A stretch of DNA of 32,370 nucleotides from Caryophanales bacterium UBA6768 (GTDB taxonomy: Bacteria > Bacillota > Bacilli > Bacillales_D > Amphibacillaceae). The DNA is taken from contig DKGO01000047.1 of the NCBI GenBank assembly GCA_002453315.1, positions 1 to 32,370 on the forward strand. Direction: 5' to 3'. The notes under the pieces were generated by a model. It had not been told where the DNA came from. It saw only the letters and a program-made list of their open reading frames with translations, and made no database searches. Below, piece by piece: positions 8,995 to 17,893 of this stretch; positions within the stretch are counted from its first letter, which is position 1; every line of letters begins with the position of its first letter. Made by a program: the position numbers and the translations under genes.

Positions 8995-10008
8995 ATGAAA
9001 AATAAAGAAATAATAGATGTTAAAAATTTAGAAATTTCTTTTAAAACGGAAAAAGGAATATTAAAGGCTGTTGACGATGTTTCATTTTCTATTCAAAAAG
9101 GTGAATTAGTTGGACTTGTAGGTGAGTCAGGTTGTGGGAAGAGCGTGACAGCCGAATCAATTTTAAGGCTTCATAATCCATTGACTACAAAATATGAAGG
9201 TGAAATAAATTTTAAAAATGTAAACCTTTCTAAATTAACAAAAAAAGAGTTACGAAAGATTAGAGGAAATGAAATTTCGATGATTTTCCAGGATCCAATG
9301 AGTTCCCTAAATCCGGTGTTTATAATTGGTGATCAAATTATGGAGGTCATCACTATTCATCAGAAGGTTAATAAGGCAAGGGCACGTGAAATTGCAATTG
9401 AGATGTTAAAGTTAACCGGAATTCCTTCACCGGAAAAAAGAATCAATGAATATCCACATGAATTGTCTGGCGGAATGAGACAAAGGGTCATGATAGCATT
9501 AGCACTCTCATGTAAACCATCATTATTAATTGCTGATGAACCCACAACAGCATTGGATGTCACGATACAAGCACAAATACTGGAGCTGATTAATAGCCTT
9601 CGAAGAGAGCTAGAGATGAGTGTACTTATGATTACCCATGATTTAAGTGTTGTAGCTGAAACATGTTCAAGGGTGATAGTTATGTATTTAGGACAGATAA
9701 TTGAAGAGGCAAATGTTCCGGATTTATTTAATAGTCCAAGACACCCTTACACAAAAGGGTTGTTAAAATCAGTTCCGGATATTGAAGGCAATCGCACTGA
9801 GAAACTCCACGTTATTAAAGGTATGGTACCTTCATTAGATAATAAACCAACTGGTTGTAGATTTGCTCCTAGATGTGATTTTGCAACTGATATATGTCAT
9901 AAAAAAGTACCTCTGTTGGAAGAAATTAAAGAAAATGGTCATAGAGTTCGTTGCTGGCATCATAAGGAATTAATAGGGGTTGAGGAAAATGCAGAAATCT
10001 ATAAATGA
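8995..10008 (+). CDS. Opp/Dpp-type ABC transporter ATP-binding protein, DppD-like
   Basis: A 337-residue ATPase of the importer. Walker A GESGCGKS is at 43-50, the Q-loop FQDPMSSLNP near 99-107, the signature LSGGMRQR at 157-164, Walker B LLIADEP at 177-183 and the switch histidine in THDLS. The C-terminal oligopeptide-type extension has the PTGCRFAPRCDFATDIC cysteine cluster, which in related transporters can bind an iron-sulfur cluster. It starts 15 bp after the DppC-like gene (AAGAAAGGAA site) and overlaps the next ATPase gene by 20 bp, indicating translational coupling. Confidence 0.94.
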   Translation: MKNKEIIDVKNLEISFKTEKGILKAVDDVSFSIQKGELVGLVGESGCGKSVTAESILRLHNPLTTKYEGEINFKNVNLSKLTKKELRKIRGNEISMIFQDPMSSLNPVFIIGDQIMEVITIHQKVNKARAREIAIEMLKLTGIPSPEKRINEYPHELSGGMRQRVMIALALSCKPSLLIADEPTTALDVTIQAQILELINSLRRELEMSVLMITHDLSVVAETCSRVIVMYLGQIIEEANVPDLFNSPRHPYTKGLLKSVPDIEGNRTEKLHVIKGMVPSLDNKPTGCRFAPRCDFATDICHKKVPLLEEIKENGHRVRCWHHKELIGVEENAEIYK

Positions 10009-10975
10009 TGAATACATTTTGAATGTCGAAGATTTAAAAAAACATTTTCCAATTCTTTCACCGTTAGGCAAAGAAATTGGTAAAGTCCAGGCAGTTAACC
10101 AGGTTGATTTTAAAATAAAGAAAAAACAAACCCTAGGTGTTGTTGGTGAATCTGGATGTGGAAAAAGTACTATGGGTAGAACCCTACTCAGATTAATAGA
10201 TCCTACTGATGGGAGGGCATACTATAAAGGAAGGGATATTTTTTCATTAAATAGGGCTGAACTTAAAGAGTTTAGAAAATCATTTCAAATGGTCTTTCAA
10301 GATCCCCATAGCTCTATTAATCCACAACAAAGAGTTGGCAAAGCGATTGAGGAGCCAATGAAAATCCATAATTTATATAATAAAAATGAACGAATGGAAG
10401 TTGCCATGGATCTGTTAGAGAAAGTTGGCTTAAGAAGTGATTATTATTTCAGATATCCGCATGAATTTTCCGGAGGGCAACGACAAAGGATTGGTATTGC
10501 TAGAGCTCTTTCTTTGAATCCAGAAGTAATAGTATGTGATGAACCAGTATCGGCATTGGATGTTTCTATACAATCACAAGTAATTAATTTGTTAAAAGAA
10601 TTACAGGAAATGTATGAGTTGACATATATATTTATTGCTCATGATTTAAGTGTAGTAAGATATGTTGCAGATGAAATAGCTGTGATGTATTTAGGACATA
10701 TAGTCGAAAAATCGGAAACGGATGAACTATTTAAAAATCCTCTTCACCCTTACACAAAGGCCCTTTTTTCATCTATTCCAAGAATTGATCAGGGTAAAAA
10801 GAAAGAGAGAATAATTCTGGAGGGAAATATTCCTTCACCTATTAATCCACCAAAGGGATGTAAGTTCCATACAAGGTGTCCATTTGCTATGGAAATATGC
10901 AAAAGGGAAGAACCTAAATTTGAATATGTTGATTCTAGTAGCCATAAGGTAGCTTGTCACCTATATTCCAATTAA
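9989..10975 (+). CDS. Opp/Dpp-type ABC transporter ATP-binding protein, DppF-like
   Basis: A 328-residue ATPase that would form the heterodimer with the DppD-like subunit. It opens with LNVEDLKKHFPI, typical of DppF. Walker A GESGCGKS is at 53-60, the Q-loop at FQDPHSSINP, the signature FSGGQRQR at 160-167, Walker B VIVCDEP at 180-186, and a C-terminal cysteine cluster GCKFHTRCPFAMEIC. The ATG at 9989 follows GGGG/GAGG sites inside the 3' end of the preceding gene; a TTG at 9980 is possible but less well placed. The next gene begins 16 bp downstream. Confidence 0.94.
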   Translation: MQKSINDEYILNVEDLKKHFPILSPLGKEIGKVQAVNQVDFKIKKKQTLGVVGESGCGKSTMGRTLLRLIDPTDGRAYYKGRDIFSLNRAELKEFRKSFQMVFQDPHSSINPQQRVGKAIEEPMKIHNLYNKNERMEVAMDLLEKVGLRSDYYFRYPHEFSGGQRQRIGIARALSLNPEVIVCDEPVSALDVSIQSQVINLLKELQEMYELTYIFIAHDLSVVRYVADEIAVMYLGHIVEKSETDELFKNPLHPYTKALFSSIPRIDQGKKKERIILEGNIPSPINPPKGCKFHTRCPFAMEICKREEPKFEYVDSSSHKVACHLYSN

Positions 10976-10991
10976 AAGGAGGTTTTCAAGG

Positions 10992-12179
10992 TTGTTAGAT
11001 TCAATTGACAATAAGATAGATTGGATTTTTCATGAACTAGTAGATTTTAGAAGAGATTTACATATGTATCCTGAACTGTCATTCAAAGAATTTGAAACCA
11101 CCAAAAAAATAAAAAGTTTTTTATCAAACATTGATGTAAAAGTTATTGATAATATTGGTGGAAATGGAATTAAGGCAACCCTAAAAGGTGGTAAAAAGGG
11201 GAAACATATAGCATTTAGGGCAGATTTTGATGCATTACCAATTCAAGAAGAAAATAATATACCTTATAAATCGAAAAATAAAGGGGTAATGCATGCATGT
11301 GGACATGATTTACATACCGCTAGTTTATTAGGTCTTGCTAAAATATTAAGTGAGGAAAAAGATCAAATTTCCGGCAAGGTATCTTTTATATTTCAACATG
11401 CAGAAGAACAGATTCCGGGTGGAGCAATATCTATGGTTGAAGCGGGCTGTTTGGAAAATATTGATGAGATTTATGGTGCCCATATTTGGTCGTCATTACC
11501 ATTGGGTAAAATTGGATTTTTATTTGGAGCGTCTATGGCATCAGGTGATACCTTTGATATAATTATAAATGGCAAAGGTGGTCACGGAGGGAAGCCTCAT
11601 GAAACTATTGACCCAATTTTAATTGGAACACACCTTGTTAATAAAATAAACCACCTAACTAATAGGGAAATTGATTCTCATAGTACTGCAGTTGTTTCAA
11701 TTGGTAGTTTCCAATCTGGTGATACGCATAATGTTATTCCAAGCAACGCTGTTATTAAGGGAACAGTAAGGACTTTTGATGAAAATATAAGAGACTTTAT
11801 TGAAGAAAGAATCAAACTATTATGTGAAACTATGGGGAGTTTTTATCATTGTAAAATAGATGTAAAATATACAAGGGGATATCCAACCCTAGTTAATGAT
11901 CCTAGATATGTAAACAAAGTAATAGACATAGCAGAAGATTATTTTGAATTAGATGATATTTTAAGGTTAGAAAAGCCTTCTATGGCTATGGAAGACTTTG
12001 CTTATTTTTTACAACATAGACCCGGTTGTTACTTTTACATTGGGGGAGCAAATCCAGAAATAGGAGCAAATTTCCCTCATCACCATCCTAGGTTTAATCT
12101 TGATGAAAATTCAATAAAAAATGTAATTAAATTAAATTATGGAATTGTGAAAAATAATAGTGTTGATTTGAAAGCATAG
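10992..12179 (+). CDS. M20D family amidohydrolase (N-acyl amino acid hydrolase/hippuricase type)
   Basis: A 395-residue zinc amidohydrolase of subfamily M20D, which removes acyl groups from amino acids or cleaves related amides. Visible elements: RRDLHMYPELSFKEFET at the N-terminus, DFDALPIQEE (79-88), metal-binding HACGHDLHTA (101-110, C103 and H105), the catalytic glutamates in QHAEEQIPGGA (about 138-139), AHIW with H164, and the lid-domain GKGGHGGKPHE. A C-terminal MAMEDFAYF and FPHHHPRF complete the fold. The start is TTG at 10992, with GGAGG 8 nt upstream; no ATG fits. Placed in the importer operon 16 bp after the ATPase gene, so it probably acts on the imported compound. Family secure, substrate unknown. 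Confidence 0.9.
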   Translation: MLDSIDNKIDWIFHELVDFRRDLHMYPELSFKEFETTKKIKSFLSNIDVKVIDNIGGNGIKATLKGGKKGKHIAFRADFDALPIQEENNIPYKSKNKGVMHACGHDLHTASLLGLAKILSEEKDQISGKVSFIFQHAEEQIPGGAISMVEAGCLENIDEIYGAHIWSSLPLGKIGFLFGASMASGDTFDIIINGKGGHGGKPHETIDPILIGTHLVNKINHLTNREIDSHSTAVVSIGSFQSGDTHNVIPSNAVIKGTVRTFDENIRDFIEERIKLLCETMGSFYHCKIDVKYTRGYPTLVNDPRYVNKVIDIAEDYFELDDILRLEKPSMAMEDFAYFLQHRPGCYFYIGGANPEIGANFPHHHPRFNLDENSIKNVIKLNYGIVKNNSVDLKA

Positions 12180-12200
12180 TTAGGGAAAGGCGTGTTATGA

Positions 12201-12962
12201 ATGAATTTTAAGGACAAAGTTGTTATTATTACAGGCGCTGGTGGTGGGATTGGATTAGAAACCTCCATTTTATTTGCGGAAAAAGGTGCAAAGGTTATAA
12301 TGACAGATATTAATGAAGAAGCGGGAAATAATTCCTTAAATAAAGTGAAGGAAATTGATAAGGATGCCGTTTTTATGAAACATGATATAAGTGATAAAAA
12401 TCAGTGGAAAAAGGTTGTAAAGTTGGCAAAGGATAAGTTTGGTAAAATTGATGTATTATTTAATAATGCTGGGGTATTCCTAATCAAATCCTTAATAGAG
12501 TCTAGCGAGGAGGATATTGATAAGCTATACAATATCAATATTAAAGGGACCTTTTTAGGGATGAAATATGTAATACCTGTTATGAAGGAACAACAAGGGG
12601 GTTCTATTATTAATACATCTTCAACTGCTGGTTTAATGGGTTCAAATAATGTTTCTTTATATGGGATGACAAAATCTGCAATTAGAAATTTGTCTAAACA
12701 TGCCTCCTGGGAATATGCTGGAGACAATATTCGGGTGAACTCTATTTATCCAGGTTTTATAGATACGGATATGTTAAAACAAAGGGATAGGCAAGGGGAC
12801 TCCACATCAGATGAACAGGCTAAAGGGGTACCATTAAAAAGACTTGGGACTCCAATGGAGATAGCCAAGTCAGTGTTATATTTGTCTTCTGATTATGCTA
12901 GTTATATAACCGGAGAAGAATTAATTATTGATGGTGGCAGATCCGTAGGCCTAAGAATTTAG
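12201..12962 (+). CDS. Short-chain dehydrogenase/reductase (classical SDR)
   Basis: A 253-residue Rossmann-fold oxidoreductase with all classical SDR motifs: cofactor-binding TGAGGGIG (11-18), D36 at the end of beta-2 (suggesting NAD(H) over NADP(H)), NNAG (88-91), catalytic serine in INTSSTAG (about 140-142), and YGMTK with Y154 and K158. The SIYPGF...TDM and ITGEELIIDGG segments are typical. It resembles FabG/glucose dehydrogenase-like SDRs, which act on many alcohols and ketones. Its position between an amidohydrolase and a NodB-fold hydrolase in a catabolic operon suggests oxidation of a hydroxyl group in the substrate or a product; that is inference. A site AGGGAAAGG precedes the ATG. 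Confidence 0.92.
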   Translation: MNFKDKVVIITGAGGGIGLETSILFAEKGAKVIMTDINEEAGNNSLNKVKEIDKDAVFMKHDISDKNQWKKVVKLAKDKFGKIDVLFNNAGVFLIKSLIESSEEDIDKLYNINIKGTFLGMKYVIPVMKEQQGGSIINTSSTAGLMGSNNVSLYGMTKSAIRNLSKHASWEYAGDNIRVNSIYPGFIDTDMLKQRDRQGDSTSDEQAKGVPLKRLGTPMEIAKSVLYLSSDYASYITGEELIIDGGRSVGLRI

Positions 12963-12993
12963 TGATAATAAAAGTATAAAAGGAGTAATATAG

Positions 12994-13851
12994 ATGAAGG
13001 GAAATGTATGTTTGACGTTTGATTTTGATGCATCTTCATTATGGATACAACGGGATATGACTAGTACCACTGCCATTTCTCGTGGTGAATTTGGTGTTAA
13101 TTCAATCGAAAGAATTCTTACCTTTTTAAAAAGCCGGGGAATAAAAGCCACATTTTATATTCCCGGTCACACGATGGAGTCATATCCAGAACAATGCATC
13201 CAAATCATGAAAGATGGTCATGAAATTGGACTTCATGGATATATGCATGAAAATTTTAATACCCTTTCGCAAAATGAGGAAAAGGAAATACTTTTAAGAA
13301 CTAATGATATATTAAAGGAAATGAGTGGAGCCTATGCTTTGGGATTTAGATCCCCCTCTTGGGATATTACTAATCGAACGATGGAAAACCTAGAGCAAAT
13401 GGGAGTAATTTATGATAGTAGCCAGATGGCCTTGGATTATAGCCCTTATTTCTGTCGAATAGGTGATGAAGTATTTAAGGATAAACCTATTAAGTTTGGA
13501 AGAAAATCAAATTTGATAGAAATCCCTATTTCATGGTCTTTAGATGATTATCCATATTTTGAATTTTTAAAAACTCCAACAGGGGTTATACAGGGTTTAC
13601 AAAATGAAGAATTAGTGTATGACAATTGGCGTAAAGATGTAGATTATATGCTTAGGGATTTTAAAAATGGTGTTTTAGTAGCGACATTTCATCCCCAAGT
13701 TTCCGGAAGGGGTCATAGATTTCTAGGTTTCGAAAAATGGGTTGATTATTTAATAGACCAAGGAATAGATTTTAAAATGATGAAGGATGTAGCAAATGAA
13801 TTTAACAATGGAGTGAAATTTGGTGAGTATTCTCCAATCTATAATGATTGA
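12994..13851 (+). CDS. Polysaccharide deacetylase (NodB-fold) family hydrolase
   Basis: A 285-residue NodB-homology enzyme without signal peptide or membrane helix, hence probably cytoplasmic. The metal and catalytic motifs are clear: LTFDFD with D10 and D12, HxxxH at H81 and H85 in GLHGYMHENF, RSPSW at 119-123, and a late ATFHPQ. The D-F-D first motif, RSPSW and the cytoplasmic location fit the branch of NodB-like enzymes containing PuuE allantoinases and cyclic imidases better than cell-wall deacetylases. In a peptide/amide import operon it may open a ring or remove an acyl group. AAAAGGAG lies 7-10 nt before the ATG. The family is secure; the imidase-like idea is inference. Confidence 0.85.
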   Translation: MKGNVCLTFDFDASSLWIQRDMTSTTAISRGEFGVNSIERILTFLKSRGIKATFYIPGHTMESYPEQCIQIMKDGHEIGLHGYMHENFNTLSQNEEKEILLRTNDILKEMSGAYALGFRSPSWDITNRTMENLEQMGVIYDSSQMALDYSPYFCRIGDEVFKDKPIKFGRKSNLIEIPISWSLDDYPYFEFLKTPTGVIQGLQNEELVYDNWRKDVDYMLRDFKNGVLVATFHPQVSGRGHRFLGFEKWVDYLIDQGIDFKMMKDVANEFNNGVKFGEYSPIYND

Positions 13852-13867
13852 AGAGGTGAGGAAATAA

Positions 13868-14998
13868 ATGGAACTAATTGATATGATAAAGAATTATGAG
13901 GAAGAATATCATTTGTTTTTAAAAAAGTTGATAGAAATAGAATCACCAACATTTGAAAAAAAGCAAGTTGATAAGGTGATAGATGTTGTTGAGGATTTTT
14001 TAATGAATGAAAATTGCAAAATTAATAGAGTTTATGATGATAAATTTGGTGATCAACTTGTGGCAGAATGGGGAAAAGGTGACGAACAGATTTTGTTTAT
14101 TGGGCATGTTGACACAGTATGGGATGTAGGAACACTTAAGGAATTCCCATATAGTATGGATGCTGGTGAATTAAGGGGTCCAGGGTCTTACGATATGAAA
14201 AGTGGTATCATGCAAGCCTTATTTGCCATTAAAACCATGAATGAAATGAAAATTAAATTAAAGCATAAGATTGTTTTATTAATTAATACAGATGAAGAAG
14301 TGGGTTCTCCGAGTTCAAGAAAATTGATAGAATCCGAAGCTATAAAAAGTAAATTTGTTATGGTAGGTGAAGGAGCAGTACTTCCTGGAGGAAAATTGAA
14401 AATAAGGCGAAAAGGTTTTGGTATATTTAAGATGGAAATTAAAGGTATTTCATCACATGCTGGAGTCGACCCTGAAAAGGGGGTTAGTGCCATTCATGAA
14501 TTTGCTCAACAAGTATTAACTTTGGAGAAAATTTCTAGTCCTAAAAAGGGAATTACAATTAATGTAGGTGTAGTTAAAGGTGGAACAAGGGCAAATGTAA
14601 TAGCCGATAATTTATATGCTGAAATTGATTTGCGAGCATGGACAAAACAGGACTTATTAGAAAGTGAAAAATTAATTAATTCACTCAAACCCACTAAAGA
14701 GGGGATAGAGCTAAAGATTTCTGGAGGAATTAATCGTTTCCCGATGGAATTTGATGAAAAGGCATCAAATGTATTTGAGCAAGCTAAAGAGCTTGCAAGT
14801 GAAATTGGGATTGAGCTGGAAGGTGTAGGAGTAGGTGGAATGAGTGATGCTAATATTACCTCTGCTCTTGGAATTCCTACAATTGACGGTCTAGGTGGTG
14901 TTGGTGGGGGAGGACATTCTAAAAACGAGCATATTTTAGTAAGTTATATTCCAGAAAGAATTGCGTTAATGGTGAAATTATTTACTGGGCTGAAATAG
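13868..14998 (+). CDS. M20 family metallopeptidase (glutamate carboxypeptidase/CPG2-like)
   Basis: A 376-residue zinc hydrolase, last gene of the operon. Metal-binding and catalytic elements: H80 and D82 in FIGHVDTVW, D109 in GPGSYDMKSGI, the catalytic glutamates in NTDEEVGSPSS (about 143-144), E168 in GEGA, the dimer-domain histidine in GISSHAGVDPEKG, and a C-terminal GGGGHSKNEHI. This order fits carboxypeptidase G2-type enzymes that release C-terminal glutamate or similar residues. It is the third M20 enzyme in the window and belongs to a different subgroup from the other two. AAGAGGTGAGG precedes the ATG, 16 bp after the NodB gene. A strong hairpin follows the stop. Confidence 0.9.
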   Translation: MELIDMIKNYEEEYHLFLKKLIEIESPTFEKKQVDKVIDVVEDFLMNENCKINRVYDDKFGDQLVAEWGKGDEQILFIGHVDTVWDVGTLKEFPYSMDAGELRGPGSYDMKSGIMQALFAIKTMNEMKIKLKHKIVLLINTDEEVGSPSSRKLIESEAIKSKFVMVGEGAVLPGGKLKIRRKGFGIFKMEIKGISSHAGVDPEKGVSAIHEFAQQVLTLEKISSPKKGITINVGVVKGGTRANVIADNLYAEIDLRAWTKQDLLESEKLINSLKPTKEGIELKISGGINRFPMEFDEKASNVFEQAKELASEIGIELEGVGVGGMSDANITSALGIPTIDGLGGVGGGGHSKNEHILVSYIPERIALMVKLFTGLK

Positions 14999-15062
14999 AG
15001 ATTTACGTATACGATTAATATTATTTATTGTAAAATCAGAAACAGATTAATAACTTGAAATA

Positions 15063-15097
15063 AGTCTAGGAAGCAAGGTAAACTTGCTTCCTAGATT
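15063..15097. terminator. Convergent terminator between importer operon and aldehyde dehydrogenase operon
   Basis: TCTAGGAAGCAAG (15065-15077) and CTTGCTTCCTAGA (15083-15095) form a perfect 13-bp stem with a 5-nt loop, extendable by a G-T and an A-T pair. T-rich sequence is present only weakly. It lies 65 bp after the plus-strand stop and 36 bp beyond the minus-strand stop, so it can serve both operons. Confidence 0.75.
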
Positions 15098-15132
15098 ATT
15101 AATTTCCATAAGATTATGGGATAAAGTTAAGA

Positions 15133-16629
15133 TCATTCAACATCAATTTGTGCACGTTGTAATTTTCCACTGTAGTCAACGTAAACGGCTTTCCATTCTG
15201 TATAAACATCTAGTGCTTGGACTCCAGAGTCACGATGACCATTTCCAGTTCCCTTTGTTCCTCCGAATGGCAGGTGAATTTCTGCACCTGTTGTTCCTGC
15301 ATTCACATAAACAATTCCAGTATCTAAATCTCTTTGTGCTTTATACACTTGGTTAACGTCTTGTGTGAAGATTGAGCTCGATAATCCATACTCAACACTA
15401 TTGTTTACTTCAATAGCTTCTTCAAAAGATGACACAGGAATTAATGATACAACAGGTCCGAAGATTTCCTCTTGGGCAATTCTCATGTTAATAGTTGCAT
15501 CCGTAAATACAGTTGGCTCGAAGAATAGTCCCTCTTTATACTGATCTCCTGTTAATTCATTTCCACCGGCGATTAGTTTAGCACCTTCATCTTGTCCAAT
15601 TTGAATATATTTTTTAATTTTGTCAATCCCAGCTTGGTTGATGATTGGTCCAACTTTAATACCATCTTCAAGGCCATTACCGATTTTTAGATCTTTCATT
15701 TTGCTTAAAATTAATGATTCTAATTTTTCCTTTACATCTTTATGAACGATGACTCGGCTACATGCTGTACAACGTTGTCCACTTGTTCCAAAGGCACTCC
15801 ACAAAATTCCCTCAGCAGCTAAATCTAGATTAGCATCATCCATCACAATAACGGCATTTTTACCGCCCATTTCCAAAGAAACTTTTTTCAACTGTCTACC
15901 ACACTCGGCAGCAATGTTACTTCCTGTCGCATTAGAACCTGTAAATGAGATAACACGGATATCAGGATGGTTAACCATAGCATCACCGACAGTGCTTCCT
16001 TTACCGAAGACAATATTAACGACCCCTTTTGGCAATCCTGCTTCAATGAAAATTTTCATTAATTCTTGGGCCATGATCGGTGTTTCGGTAGCAGCCTTCC
16101 ACACGACAGCATTTCCAGCGACAATTGCAGGGAATGATTTCCAAGTAGCGATTGCAATTGGAAAATTCCACGGAGTAATTAGTCCAACAACCCCAATAGG
16201 AGCACGAACACTCATGGCAAATTTGTCTTTTAGCTCTGCATTAGTTGTTTGCCCAAATAAGCGTCGTCCTTCACCGGCCATATAGAAAGCCATGTCAATG
16301 CCTTCTTGAACTTCACCACGTGCCTCTTCTAACACTTTTCCATTTTCTTGCGTCAGTAGTTGGGAAAGATGTTCTTTCTTTTCCTTCATAATGCGACCAA
16401 CTTCATATAAAACTTCTGCACGTATTGGTGCGGGGACAAGTGCCCATTCTTTTTGTGCTTCTTTTGCTGCGGAAACTGCTGCATCAACATCCGCTGCTTC
16501 TGATAATGGAACTTTTACAATTGTTTCTCCTGTAGCAGGGTTGATCACATCTGTTGTTTCCTTTGGTTCAATCCATTCACCATTAATATGATTTTTTAAC
16601 GTTTCTTGATCTAGAGTTACGTGACTCAT
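15133..16629 (-). CDS. NAD(P)-dependent aldehyde dehydrogenase
   Basis: A 498-residue aldehyde dehydrogenase, full length for the superfamily. Key residues: oxyanion N155 in TPWNFP, cofactor-binding K178 in WKAATET, FTGSNATGS for the nucleotide loop, general base E253 in LEMGGKN, and nucleophile C287 in GQRCT. It resembles the group of alpha-ketoglutaric/succinic semialdehyde dehydrogenases, yet the acid substrate cannot be fixed. Last gene of a minus-strand run with an aminotransferase and an FAD oxidoreductase, so it may oxidise a semialdehyde made from an amino acid. RBS AAAGGGGAG lies about 8 nt upstream of the ATG. The 25-bp gap to the aminotransferase supports co-transcription. Confidence 0.93.
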   Translation of the reverse strand: MSHVTLDQETLKNHINGEWIEPKETTDVINPATGETIVKVPLSEAADVDAAVSAAKEAQKEWALVPAPIRAEVLYEVGRIMKEKKEHLSQLLTQENGKVLEEARGEVQEGIDMAFYMAGEGRRLFGQTTNAELKDKFAMSVRAPIGVVGLITPWNFPIAIATWKSFPAIVAGNAVVWKAATETPIMAQELMKIFIEAGLPKGVVNIVFGKGSTVGDAMVNHPDIRVISFTGSNATGSNIAAECGRQLKKVSLEMGGKNAVIVMDDANLDLAAEGILWSAFGTSGQRCTACSRVIVHKDVKEKLESLILSKMKDLKIGNGLEDGIKVGPIINQAGIDKIKKYIQIGQDEGAKLIAGGNELTGDQYKEGLFFEPTVFTDATINMRIAQEEIFGPVVSLIPVSSFEEAIEVNNSVEYGLSSSIFTQDVNQVYKAQRDLDTGIVYVNAGTTGAEIHLPFGGTKGTGNGHRDSGVQALDVYTEWKAVYVDYSGKLQRAQIDVE

Positions 16630-16654
16630 TAAAAATCTCCCCTTTTTATTTTTT

Positions 16655-17821
16655 TTACCTTTTAAATGGTAATAACTTTTCTAGCCTTGACACAACTTCT
16701 TGGAGTCGTGCCAAATCAACAGTAAGAGATATACGAATATATCCTTCACCAACACTTCCAAATAAATGTCCTGGTGTGACAATAATATGTGCTTCATTTA
16801 GTAACAGCGTAGCAAATTCAGCAGAAGTAAAGTCACCCGGTACTTTCGCCCAAAGAAAAATAGTTCCCTCAGGTTTTTCTGCTTCAAGCCCTAATCGTTG
16901 AATTGCCTCATGCAACATTTCCATCCGCTGTTCAAAAACTCGGCTATTTTCCTTTGGAAAAGCTAAATCACTAACCAGTGCTGAAGCTGCAGCCTTTTGG
17001 ATAGCAGGAAATTGAGAAGTGTCAATATTGCTTTTTAAAGTGGCTAATCCTTGAATGACCTCTTTATTCCCAACGACATAACCAATTCGCCAACCTGACA
17101 TATTAAAGTTTTTAGAAAGAGACCCAAATTCTACAGCTATTTCTTTAGCACCATCCACTTGCAGAATACTTGGTGCCTCATAGTCACCAAATTGCACCAA
17201 ACTATAGGCACTGTCATGTGCAAGCAAAATCTGGTTTTCCTTTGCAAATTTAATCGCATCTTTAAAATCTATAATTGAGGCAGTTGCCCCAGTTGGATTA
17301 TTTGGATAATTCAATAGCATTAACTTGGTCTTTTTATTTACATTTATTTCATCCCAGTTTGGTTTAAATCCGTTATTTGGATCAAGTGGGAAATCTTGCA
17401 TGACACCATCAGCTAAATGAACAGCCGTTTTATATGCTGGATATCCTGGGTTAGGAACAAGCACACCCTCACCTGGATTGACGACAGCTTGAATAAGGTT
17501 GGCAATCCCTTCTTTTGACCCAATTAATGCTAAAACTTCTGTGTTAGGATCTAATGAAACTCCGTAATTTTTTTGATAAAAATCTGCTACAGCCTCCCGA
17601 AAAGGAGCAACACCTTGGAATGGAGAATAGCGGTGATTTGCTGGGACCTCTACTTCCTCGCGCATTTTTTCAACAATAAATTTAGGTGCTGGGCCATCTG
17701 GTGCCCCAATACCTAAATCAATGACATCAGCACCTTCAGCAATTAGTGCTTGTTTTTTCTTTTGAAAATCAGCAAATAAATATGGAGGTATTTGCTTTAC
17801 CCTATTTGCGATAAAATCCAT
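16655..17821 (-). CDS. Pyridoxal phosphate-dependent aminotransferase, class I/II
   Basis: A 388-residue fold-type I aminotransferase. Visible motifs: LGIGAPDGPAP near the N-terminus, NYPNNPTGA (about 171-179), D203 and Y206 in AHDSAYS which contact the cofactor, the Schiff-base lysine K237 in SLSKNFNMSGWRIG, and a C-terminal arginine in YIRISL for substrate carboxylate. This pattern is shared by aspartate- and LL-diaminopimelate-type aminotransferases. Start choice: adjacent ATGs at 17824 and 17821, and a TTG at 17833; the GGGGA site best fits 17821. It sits between the aldehyde dehydrogenase and FAD oxidoreductase genes. Substrate unknown. Confidence 0.9.
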   Translation of the reverse strand: MDFIANRVKQIPPYLFADFQKKKQALIAEGADVIDLGIGAPDGPAPKFIVEKMREEVEVPANHRYSPFQGVAPFREAVADFYQKNYGVSLDPNTEVLALIGSKEGIANLIQAVVNPGEGVLVPNPGYPAYKTAVHLADGVMQDFPLDPNNGFKPNWDEINVNKKTKLMLLNYPNNPTGATASIIDFKDAIKFAKENQILLAHDSAYSLVQFGDYEAPSILQVDGAKEIAVEFGSLSKNFNMSGWRIGYVVGNKEVIQGLATLKSNIDTSQFPAIQKAAASALVSDLAFPKENSRVFEQRMEMLHEAIQRLGLEAEKPEGTIFLWAKVPGDFTSAEFATLLLNEAHIIVTPGHLFGSVGEGYIRISLTVDLARLQEVVSRLEKLLPFKR

Positions 17822-17893
17822 CATAATCCCCAATCTGAATTTTAGTTTTTACTAGAAAAATTACCTAAATACTATTTTACAGTATTTAAATAA

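Noticed and set aside
15084..15356. 90-codon plus-strand frame after the terminator
   Set aside because: Mostly antisense to the 3' end of the aldehyde dehydrogenase gene; no RBS or family.
15749..16285. 178-codon plus-strand open frame
   Set aside because: It lies wholly within the well-supported aldehyde dehydrogenase gene on the minus strand.
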